A DNA stretch of 64,000 nt from Sediminibacillus albus. GTDB taxonomy: Bacteria > Bacillota > Bacilli > Bacillales > Amphibacillaceae. The number at the start of each line of letters is the position of its first letter. Position 1 is the stretch's first letter. The position numbers and the translations under genes were made by a program. The notes under the pieces were generated by a model. It was not told the DNA's origin. It ran no database searches and worked only from the letters and a program-made list of their open reading frames with translations. Shown here piece after piece: positions 57,101-64,000 of this stretch. The DNA lies in assembly GCF_900101125.1 (NCBI RefSeq), contig NZ_FNFL01000003.1, positions 489,992 to 553,991 on the forward strand, written 5' to 3'.

Positions 57101-58376
57101 CGATCGTAAAATTATCCTGAAGCAATAACCAATTTTGCGGAAAAGCTAACCCCAATTTCCAATAACTTATCCCCCGCAAATCCAGTTCTTTGATTAAGTC
57201 AAATTTTGCCTGAATGGACCGAGCATCTTCAAACCATACTTCATGTTGGTTGCCTTCGTCATCATAATAGAAAAAGAAAGGGGCTTGTGCTGTCTCGTCA
57301 TATTGAATGTTCACGTTTTCGGTTCTGGCAAGAGCAATCGCTTGCTGCGGGCTTAATGCGTCTGCATATTCACCGCCAGGTTCATATGGGAGTGTCCAAT
57401 CATAACCATATAAATTTTGGCCCAGCATAATTTTGTTGGCAGGCATTTCGGTTAGAGCATATTCAACTACATCTCTAACTGGGCCAATTGGAGAGACTGC
57501 CCTCGCAGGGCCGCCACTGTAACCCCACTCATACGTCATCAATACGACAAAATCAGCAACTTCCCCGTGGACAGCATAGTCATGGGCTTCATACCACTCG
57601 CCTTCCTGGGTGGCACTTGTTTTTGGCGCTAATGCAGTAGACATTAGGAGTCCCGCTTCGGACAACCGTTGTTTTGCCCTTCTTAAAAAATTATTGTAAT
57701 CCTCCCGGTTTTCCGGAGGCAAAAATTCAAAATCGAAATGGACGTCGTTGTATCCGCCTGTATTCGCTGTTGTGATAATCTCATCCAGCAGGGTATTTTC
57801 CACTTCCCGGTTTGTTATGATCACTCTCCCAAGTTCTGCACTGAACTCTCCTTCTTCCAGATTGGTTACTGCCAGCATAAGTCCAGCTTCATTATTTTCG
57901 GCAATGGAGGGAAAATTATCTAATGGAGGGGGAATCAATGTACCGTCCCGATTGATTTGATAACTAAAAGGTGCCAAATAGGTAAGATATGGAGCATTTT
58001 TTTCAGCTGAATTTATTAGTGTTTCTGAAACTGTCTCTCCGTATGGTTCTACATAAGCGTTCACTTCTATCCTGCTCTTTTCTTTAGGCGGAATATAAAG
58101 GCGAAAACCAACTGGAAGACTGCTTTCCGGGTTAATATTGTTGATTCTTGCTAATTCTTGAAAAGAAATCCCGAATTTTTGTCCAATAGCGTATAAGCTA
58201 TCCCCTGGCTGAACGAAATAGAAATTTCCTTCGATTGGCACTACTAATGCTTGACCGACTACTAATTGGCCTGGGGCATCCAACTCATTTGCTGCCTCCA
58301 GTGCCTCTACTGTGGCCCCATATGTATTGGCTATGGAGTAGAGAGATTCCCCTGGAGCTATTACATGAATTTGCAA
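57087..58376 (-). CDS. sleL: Spore cortex-lytic N-acetylglucosaminidase (LysM-LysM-GH18)
   Basis: A 429-residue enzyme. Two LysM domains (IHVIAPGESLYSIANTYGAT, residues 3-47; FVQPGDSLYAIGQKFG, 53-97) are followed by a GH18 barrel; the active-site strand is DVHFDFEFL, with Glu as the acid. It matches YaaH/SleL, which hydrolyses cortex fragments during germination and localises to the coat/cortex through LysM. No signal peptide, as for proteins made in the mother cell. A possible SigE promoter is upstream. Confidence 0.95.
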   Translation of the reverse strand: MQIHVIAPGESLYSIANTYGATVEALEAANELDAPGQLVVGQALVVPIEGNFYFVQPGDSLYAIGQKFGISFQELARINNINPESSLPVGFRLYIPPKEKSRIEVNAYVEPYGETVSETLINSAEKNAPYLTYLAPFSYQINRDGTLIPPPLDNFPSIAENNEAGLMLAVTNLEEGEFSAELGRVIITNREVENTLLDEIITTANTGGYNDVHFDFEFLPPENREDYNNFLRRAKQRLSEAGLLMSTALAPKTSATQEGEWYEAHDYAVHGEVADFVVLMTYEWGYSGGPARAVSPIGPVRDVVEYALTEMPANKIMLGQNLYGYDWTLPYEPGGEYADALSPQQAIALARTENVNIQYDETAQAPFFFYYDDEGNQHEVWFEDARSIQAKFDLIKELDLRGISYWKLGLAFPQNWLLLQDNFTIAKPG

Positions 58377-58446
58377 AGTTCACTCCTCCTCTTTCAATGC
58401 ACAGTTATCCAGCAGTCCTTCTATTTCTAGGACCACTAGCAAGTGA

Positions 58447-58476
58447 ATTGTATATTTTATCCTTTTAATACTATGA
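58447..58476 (-). promoter_or_regulatory. Candidate SigE promoter of sleL
   Basis: Minus strand TCATAGT, 15 nt, TATACAAT, about 70 nt before the start codon; similar to the KMATATT - CATACAHT pattern. Consistent with mother-cell expression known for yaaH. Confidence 0.45.
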
Positions 58477-58496
58477 GGAGGTGGAAGGATATATGA

Positions 58497-59030
58497 TTAA
58501 ATTGGATTCGTGGAAGCACTTAATTTGTCTTCCATGAGTTTTAATGCCCGATCATTTTGTTGTTGTTCATTGGAGGCTGTACAGTTTTTTGGTACACTTA
58601 TATCGTATTCACGCATATGAGCATCATTGGCTGTGAAAAGGACGCAAATGTCTCCAGCTATTCCGGCAAAAATGATATGGTTAACACCTAATTCATTCAG
58701 TAACGATTCAAGGGCAGTCCCATAGAACCCGGAATGTTTCGGTTTAATTAAAAAGTAATCGTCTGCATCGGGCATCATCTGATCAATGATTTCCTTGTTT
58801 TTTTCATTACGGCAATATTCTCCTACCTTTGTAAAATCGGACTGCCAGATCCCATAATGATCGTTGACATAAATAATTGGAATATCGTTTTTTTTAGCAT
58901 TATCCCTAAGCTTCAGTAAATCAGGCAGTATTTTCTTTGTGTTTTTTAATAATTCATCGCCGCCCGGAAAGTCGAACGTGTTGATAATATCAATAATTAC
59001 GACAGCAGTGTTCTGATTGGCTGATTTCAT
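58497..59030 (-). CDS. yaaI: Isochorismatase-family cysteine hydrolase (YaaI-like)
   Basis: A 177-residue hydrolase. Catalytic Asp in VVIIDIINTFDFPGG, Lys in LIKPKHSGFYGT and Cys in AGIAGDICVLFTANDAH. The family includes nicotinamidases; the substrate of YaaI is not known. Located between sleL and tadA as in B. subtilis. Confidence 0.92.
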   Translation of the reverse strand: MKSANQNTAVVIIDIINTFDFPGGDELLKNTKKILPDLLKLRDNAKKNDIPIIYVNDHYGIWQSDFTKVGEYCRNEKNKEIIDQMMPDADDYFLIKPKHSGFYGTALESLLNELGVNHIIFAGIAGDICVLFTANDAHMREYDISVPKNCTASNEQQQNDRALKLMEDKLSASTNPI

Positions 59031-59101
59031 AGGATCTACTCCTCTCTCTTCCTTATTATAATATATTTATCTTTTTTTAATTAATTGAAACCTTTAAATG
59101 A

Positions 59102-59584
<483 letters not shown>

Positions 59585-59621
59585 GCCAAGACCTCTTTTG
59601 GTTTATTCCAATCTCTACCTA

Positions 59622-59650
59622 TTGCATTTTTGGCTGATAGTAGTTATACT
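59622..59650 (+). promoter_or_regulatory. Promoter of the SRP RNA gene
   Basis: TTGCAT, 17 nt, TATACT, about 45 nt before the mature RNA start. Confidence 0.65.
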
Positions 59651-59693
59651 ATAAATTGCGCTACAAAAGCGCACCTTAATAATTGTTAGCAAA

Positions 59694-59965
59694 TTTGTCG
59701 TGCTAGGCGGGGAGGTAGCGGTGCCCTGTACTCGCAATCCGCTGTAGCGAGGCTGAATTCCCATCCGAGGTAGTACGGCTTTAAGGCCTGCCTTAAGGGA
59801 CTGGTGCTGACACCCGGGTCCTGCGCAATGGGAACCCGTAAATTCTGTCAGGTCCGGAAGGAAGCAGCAGTAAGCGGTCATTCCCGTGTGCCGCGGGGAA
59901 GCCCGGGTCGAGCCATGAACTTGAGTAACGCTTAGGGCTGTACTATCGAAGATGGGTGCACGGCT
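59694..59965 (+). ncRNA. scr: Signal recognition particle RNA (scRNA, long Bacillus type)
   Basis: About 270 nt, with the conserved S-domain CAGGTCCGGAAGGAAGCAGC near 59850, the Alu-type 5' domain GTGCTAGGCGGGGAGG, and complementary 5'/3' ends (GTGCTAGG / ...GGGTGCACG). It pairs with Ffh. Gene context (tadA - scr - dnaX) equals B. subtilis. Ends are approximate. No protein-coding signal exists between tadA and dnaX. Confidence 0.96.
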
Positions 59966-59985
59966 TTAAATATTTCAATGATTTT

Positions 59986-60016
59986 ACCTCTTGTCGTTGT
60001 TCGGCAAGAGGTTTTT
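59986..60016 (+). terminator. Terminator of the SRP RNA gene
   Basis: ACCTCTTGTCG-TTGTT-CGGCAAGAGGT followed by TTTTA. Confidence 0.9.
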
Positions 60017-60131
60017 AGTATATAAAACGAGTGCTTATAAAACATATCTAGTTTATTATATATCGAAGGTTTCCAACTATATCAGTATTCAGTTATAATT
60101 AAGAAAGCAATTATAAAGGGGCAAGTAATTC

Positions 60132-61820
60132 ATGAGCTATCAGGCACTGTATCGCGTTTGGCGTCCAAGAAGCTTCTCCGACGTAGTCGGGCAAACCCAT
60201 ATTACCCGGACATTGCAAAATGCAATCGTTCAACAAAAGTTTTCGCATGCATATTTATTTTCGGGCCCTCGTGGTACTGGAAAAACAAGTGCTGCTAAAA
60301 TATTTGCGAAAACAATCAACTGCGAGCATTCACCTGTTAAAGAACCGTGTAATGAGTGCTCTGCTTGTTTAGGAATACAAGACGGCTCGATTTCCGACGT
60401 GATCGAAATTGATGCTGCATCTAACAATGGAGTAGAACAAATCCGTGATATCAGAGATAAAGTAAAGTATGCTCCAAGTTCAGTAGCTTATAAAGTTTAT
60501 ATTATTGATGAAGTGCATATGCTTTCAATAGGAGCTTTTAATGCTTTGTTGAAAACATTGGAAGAACCGCCGAAACATGTGATTTTCATTCTGGCTACTA
60601 CAGAACCGCATAAAATCCCTTTAACTATTATTTCCCGCTGTCAGCGTTTTGACTTTAAGAGGATTACGCAGTCTTCTATGGTAGAGCGGATGGAAACAAT
60701 CATAAAGGCAGAAAGTATTGAGGCTTCTCATGAAGCTTTAGAGGCTGTAGCCCTTTCTGCAGAAGGCGGAATGCGGGACGCACTTAGTTTGCTGGACCAG
60801 GCAGTGTCCTACAGCGAAGACCAAGTCGTTTTGGAAGATGTCTTAGCTGTTACAGGCTCTGTTTCCCAGGAGAAGCTGACCCTTGTCACTCAGGCTATGT
60901 ACCATCAGGATATACAACAGGCATTACGGTATGTAGATGACTTAATCCAGGATGGGAAAGACCCCGGTCGTTTTGTATTTGATTTGATTTATTATCTAAG
61001 AGACTTACTGTTATTCAAAAGTGCTCCAGACCTGGAAAACATTTTAGAGCGGGCATTGCTGACGGACAGTTTCAGAAAGCTTTCTGAGGAGATAGATGCT
61101 GCTTGGATGCAAGAAGCTATAAAGCAGTTTAATACCTGCCAGCAAGAGATCAAATGGACAAATAGCCCAAAGGTTTTTATTGAAATTGCTGTTCTTAATA
61201 TTTCTGATCAACAACCAAAGTCAGCAGAGCAAAGTTTAGAAGAGGTACCGGCCTTATCAAGAAAACTTGCGGAATTAGAAAAGGAAATACAGGAATTGAA
61301 AAAGAACGGTGTTGCCGCGCAACCAGTTGAAACGCCTGCTGCAGCTTCCCCGCGTCCACAGCAAAGACAAACAAAAAACAGCTACAAAGTTCCTTACGAG
61401 CGAATTAGACAAGTATTAGGCGAAGCCACAAAAACAGAATTGAAGAAGGTGCAAACACAATGGGCCGACTTTATGAATGCGCTCAAGAAACAAAGTGCCC
61501 CAGCCCATGCCACTATTTTGAATAGTAAGCCTAGAGCAGCATCTGACCAAGCCTTAGTTATAGCCTTTAAATATGAAATTCATTGTTCGCTTGCTTTAGA
61601 CCATAAACAAGCGATAGAATCATTATTAACGGAAATGATCGGTAAATCGTTAACGATTATTCCGATTCCCGAATCAAATTGGCAGGAATTACGAGAAGAG
61701 TACGTCGGCAAGCAGCGCCAACAGGAAGCGGAAGATCCAAATGAGGCTTCTGCGGAGGACCCCCTAGTGGAAGAGGCGAGAAAGCTTGTTGGTGATGACT
61801 TATTAGAAATTCATGAATAA
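60132..61820 (+). CDS. dnaX: DNA polymerase III subunits gamma/tau
   Basis: A 562-residue clamp loader subunit. Walker A SGPRGTGKTS at about 45-54, zinc ligands CEHSPVKEPCNECSAC (four cysteines), Walker B VYIIDEVHML and sensor LATTEPHKIP. The C-terminal part (about 370-562) is the tau extension with a coiled coil and a Gln/Ala linker. No obvious slippery site for gamma production was noticed. Confidence 0.97.
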   Translation: MSYQALYRVWRPRSFSDVVGQTHITRTLQNAIVQQKFSHAYLFSGPRGTGKTSAAKIFAKTINCEHSPVKEPCNECSACLGIQDGSISDVIEIDAASNNGVEQIRDIRDKVKYAPSSVAYKVYIIDEVHMLSIGAFNALLKTLEEPPKHVIFILATTEPHKIPLTIISRCQRFDFKRITQSSMVERMETIIKAESIEASHEALEAVALSAEGGMRDALSLLDQAVSYSEDQVVLEDVLAVTGSVSQEKLTLVTQAMYHQDIQQALRYVDDLIQDGKDPGRFVFDLIYYLRDLLLFKSAPDLENILERALLTDSFRKLSEEIDAAWMQEAIKQFNTCQQEIKWTNSPKVFIEIAVLNISDQQPKSAEQSLEEVPALSRKLAELEKEIQELKKNGVAAQPVETPAAASPRPQQRQTKNSYKVPYERIRQVLGEATKTELKKVQTQWADFMNALKKQSAPAHATILNSKPRAASDQALVIAFKYEIHCSLALDHKQAIESLLTEMIGKSLTIIPIPESNWQELREEYVGKQRQQEAEDPNEASAEDPLVEEARKLVGDDLLEIHE

Positions 61821-61838
61821 AATAAAGGAGGGATTTCC

Positions 61839-62162
61839 ATGCGTGGTGGTGGAAATATGAACAAAATGATGAAACAAATGCAGAAAATGCAAAAGGATAT
61901 GATGAAGGCTCAGGAAGAACTGCAAGATATGAGTTTTGAAGGTACTGCCGGCGGGGGAATGGTAAAAGTAACAGCCAACGGCAAAAAAGAAATTACAGAT
62001 GTGCAAATTGATGAAGAAGTTGTCGATCCGGAAGATGTGGAAATGCTGCAAGACTTAATACTTGCTGCTACCAATGATGTAATCAAGCAAGTCGAAGACA
62101 AAACAAATGATACAATGGGACAATTCACAAAAGGTTTAAATATGCCTGGAGGAATGTTCTAG
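61839..62162 (+). CDS. yaaK: YbaB/EbfC family nucleoid-associated protein
   Basis: A 107-residue protein with a Met/Gln/Lys-rich N-terminal helix ([20 protein letters not shown]), the central [16 protein letters not shown] and C-terminal GMF. Dimeric DNA-binding protein always between dnaX and recR. AAGGAGG site 6 nt before the ATG. Confidence 0.96.
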   Translation: MRGGGNMNKMMKQMQKMQKDMMKAQEELQDMSFEGTAGGGMVKVTANGKKEITDVQIDEEVVDPEDVEMLQDLILAATNDVIKQVEDKTNDTMGQFTKGLNMPGGMF

Positions 62163-62174
62163 GAGGCATGTTTC

Positions 62175-62771
62175 ATGTATTATCCAGAACCGATTTCAAA
62201 GCTGATTGACAGCTTTACAAAACTGCCGGGAATCGGACCGAAAACAGCAGTCCGCCTGGCATTTTTTGTTTTAAATATGAAGGAAGACGACGTGTTGGAC
62301 TTTGCAAAAGCATTAGTAAGTGCCAAAAGAGAGTTGACACACTGCTCTATTTGCGGACATATAACAGACCAGGACCCTTGTTCTATATGTCAGGATGACA
62401 CAAGGGATAATTCCGTCATCTGCGTGGTACAGGATCCAAAGGATGTTATTGCAATGGAAAAAATGAAGGAATTCGGCGGTAAATATCACGTTCTGCATGG
62501 TGCCATTTCTCCAATGGATGGAATAGGACCGGAAGATATTAATGTACCTGGCCTATTAAATCGCCTCAAAGACGAGGGAGTGGAAGAATTGATTCTTGCG
62601 ACCAATCCAAACATTGAAGGGGAAGCTACGGCAATGTATATTTCCCGATTGGTCAAGCCTTCTGGCATTAGAATTACCAGGATTGCCCATGGACTCCCGA
62701 TGGGGGGAGACTTGGAGTACGCCGACGAGGTGACTTTGTCTAAAGCTATGGAAGGCAGAAGAGAGTTGTAA
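62175..62771 (+). CDS. recR: Recombination protein RecR
   Basis: A 198-residue protein: helix-hairpin-helix [16 protein letters not shown]4 zinc finger [16 protein letters not shown], Toprim domain starting [12 protein letters not shown]. Works with RecO and RecF in loading RecA. Start homologous to B. subtilis ([10 protein letters not shown]). Confidence 0.97.
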   Translation: MYYPEPISKLIDSFTKLPGIGPKTAVRLAFFVLNMKEDDVLDFAKALVSAKRELTHCSICGHITDQDPCSICQDDTRDNSVICVVQDPKDVIAMEKMKEFGGKYHVLHGAISPMDGIGPEDINVPGLLNRLKDEGVEELILATNPNIEGEATAMYISRLVKPSGIRITRIAHGLPMGGDLEYADEVTLSKAMEGRREL

Positions 62772-62832
62772 GGTACGCAGAAACTTATAGGGAAACCCTT
62801 ATCATGGGTTAAACTTAAGGATAGGTGATAAA

Positions 62833-63048
62833 ATGATTGGCGGAAAAAAAATAAAAAAGAGCCACATAGATGAGCAGTTATTAGATGATATTTTCACACT
62901 CAAAGAAGATTGGATGAGTATAAAGTCTATAATAGAAAGAAGTGTAGAGCCTAGCGAGCGGGGGATATATGAGCTTGCCGTGGCAGAAGCCAAGTATTTT
63001 TATTTGCTAAGAGAAGCAAGACAGCGAAAAGTTAGTGCTTTAAGGTGA
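62833..63048 (+). CDS. yaaL: YaaL family protein (DUF2508)
   Basis: A 71-residue acidic/basic helical protein (KKSHIDEQLLDDIFTLKEDW, then YELAVAEAKYFYLLREARQR). Conserved between recR and bofA in Bacilli, function unknown. Confidence 0.93.
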   Translation: MIGGKKIKKSHIDEQLLDDIFTLKEDWMSIKSIIERSVEPSERGIYELAVAEAKYFYLLREARQRKVSALR

Positions 63049-63120
63049 TCAGGTTCTTTTTCTCCTTTGTTAGTCATATTCATATGATATGAAGAAAGGA
63101 CAGGCAAAGGAGAGAAAAAA

Positions 63121-63384
63121 ATGAACTCTACCATTATAATAGCAGGCATGGTGGCATTGATAGCTTTGCTGTTGATTTTAGGAGCCCCAATCAAACCATT
63201 AAGGTTCTTAGCGCAAGGATCTGTAAAGTTAGTAATCGGAGTTTTGTTTCTTTTTTTCTTCAACGTGTTTGGAGCTTCGGTCGGTCTGCACCTGCCGATA
63301 AATATTTATACCGCTCTGATTACTGGCTTTTTAGGAATACCTGGCTTAGCCTCTTTAGCAGCAATCCATATCTTTGTATTTTAA
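63121..63384 (+). CDS. bofA: Pro-SigK processing inhibitor BofA
   Basis: An 87-residue membrane protein with two to three hydrophobic segments (IIIAGMVALIALLLILGAPI, VKLVIGVLFLFFFNVFGASV) and the C-terminal motif GIPGLASLAAIHIFVF. It holds SpoIVFB inactive in the outer forespore membrane until the SigG-dependent signal. Located just before rrn, as in B. subtilis. AAAGGAG precedes the ATG. Confidence 0.95.
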   Translation: MNSTIIIAGMVALIALLLILGAPIKPLRFLAQGSVKLVIGVLFLFFFNVFGASVGLHLPINIYTALITGFLGIPGLASLAAIHIFVF

Positions 63385-63414
63385 AAGAGCTTCCTTTAAT
63401 TGGAAGCTCTTTTC
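63383..63414 (+). terminator. Terminator of bofA
   Basis: AAAAGAGCTTCC / GGAAGCTCTTTT, 12-bp perfect stem starting at the stop codon. Confidence 0.93.
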
Positions 63415-63507
63415 TATTGCATCACAAAACCAGCCATGATATATTATAAATTGTCGCTTCGACAGAACGTTTCGAGAGAGAAACTGCGGAGCAATTAAAA
63501 AAAGTTG

Positions 63508-63536
63508 TTGACTTAACATTATCGGCATGGTATATT
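63508..63536 (+). promoter_or_regulatory. rrn promoter P1
   Basis: TTGACT, 17 nt, TATATT. Confidence 0.85.
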
Positions 63537-63594
63537 AATAAAGTCGCTTTTGAGAGCGACCCATCAAAAAAACTACTATATTACTAAAAAGTTG

Positions 63595-63623
63595 TTGACA
63601 TTCGATTGATAACTTGGTATAAT
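63595..63623 (+). promoter_or_regulatory. rrn promoter P2
   Basis: TTGACA, 17 nt, TATAAT, tandem to P1 at 87 nt. Leader sequence with TTTGAAAACTGAACAAAAC follows, as in Bacillus rrn operons (antitermination/processing region). Confidence 0.92.
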
Positions 63624-63738
63624 ATAAAAGTTGTCGATAAAAACGACACAAACTTTTGATCTTTGAAAACTGAACAAAACAACCAGTATGTCAAGTAAGA
63701 AACAAGCTAGTTTTTTGAACGAGCAAGCAAGCTCATAT

Positions 63739-64000
63739 TTTATGGAGAGTTTGATCTTGGCTCAGGACGAACGCTGGCGGCGTGCCTAATACATGCAAGT
63801 CGAGCGCGTGAAGCAGCCGGATCCCTTCGGGGTGAAAGCTGTGGAACGAGCGGCGGACGGGTGAGTAACACGTGGGCAACCTGCCTGTAAGACTGGGATA
63901 ACCCCGGGAAACCGGGGCTAATACCGGGTAATACTTTTCTTCGCATGAAGGGAAGTTGAAAGGCGGCTTTTCGGAGCTGTCACTTACAGATGGGCCCGCG
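63739..64000 (+). rRNA. 16S ribosomal RNA, 5' part (cut by window edge)
   Basis: First ~262 nt of a 16S gene: GAGAGTTTGATC, GGCTCAGGACGAACGCTGGC, then GTGAGTAACACGTGGGCAAC. The V1 loop (GTGAAGCAGCCGGATCCCTT) resembles halotolerant Bacillaceae. The 5' end is placed by analogy with B. subtilis. Confidence 0.97.

Noticed and set aside
59615..59881. An 88-codon reading frame over the SRP RNA gene
   Set aside because: It is antisense to a well-conserved structural RNA.

Overview
The window is the chromosomal replication origin region of a low-GC, spore-forming member of the Bacillaceae. The evidence is the order rpmH - dnaA - dnaN - yaaA - recF - remB - gyrB - gyrA, spore genes (yyaC, sleL/yaaH, bofA, a gerA-type operon, spoIIIJ/yidC), Bacillus-type parS/Soj/Spo0J/Noc, a long Bacillus-type SRP RNA and the first ~260 nt of a Bacillaceae 16S rRNA. 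The 16S start and the gene content look most like the halotolerant Oceanobacillus/Virgibacillus group; that placement is inference.

Left arm (1-21 kb, almost all minus strand, transcribed away from oriC). From the left edge: the start of a class V aminotransferase behind a T-box whose specifier reads AGC (Ser), a small heat-shock protein, rpsF-ssb-rpsR, ychF, a YkvI-type transporter / MscS channel / DUF951 operon, yyaC (the only plus-strand gene), a DUF554 membrane protein, soj-spo0J, noc, an ATP-grasp protein not expected here, rsmG-mnmG-mnmE, jag-yidC-rnpA-rpmH. Three parS sites lie between 4 and 11 kb. Six DnaA-box-like nonamers sit between mnmE and jag, about 3 kb outside the classical origin.

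Origin (19.7-22.6 kb). oriC is bipartite: DnaA boxes upstream of dnaA (20.59-20.94 kb), and DnaA boxes, a DnaA-trio-like tract and an AT-rich unwinding element between dnaA and dnaN (22.45-22.61 kb). A gene for a small secreted protein of no recognised family lies between rpmH and dnaA.

Right arm (21-64 kb, mostly plus strand). The replication and gyrase genes are followed by a degenerate HD-GYP gene and yaaC at the place where B. subtilis has rrnO, then guaB, a TAXI-TRAP transporter operon, ung, dacA, pdxST, T-box-serS, tRNA-Ser, T-box(Pro)-proI, dgk-dck (minus), tRNA-Arg, a gerA-type germination operon ending in a 53-codon membrane gene, yceI, acsA with a cre site, a DJ-1/PfpI gene, DUF3891 and DUF421 genes, sleL, a yaaI-like hydrolase gene, tadA, the SRP RNA, dnaX-yaaK-recR-yaaL-bofA and the rrn promoters with the 16S start. 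The backbone is that of B. subtilis; the accessory cargo is inserted between conserved blocks.

Two copies of a dispersed non-coding repeat (about 12.55-13.07 and 45.37-46.07 kb) share ends and a strong terminator hairpin. A different direct repeat abuts the dck stop codon. I see no transposase, prophage or CRISPR array. The items best deserving follow-up are the extra DnaA-box cluster, the secreted-protein gene inside the origin region, the terminator-carrying repeat family and the small fourth gene of the ger operon.
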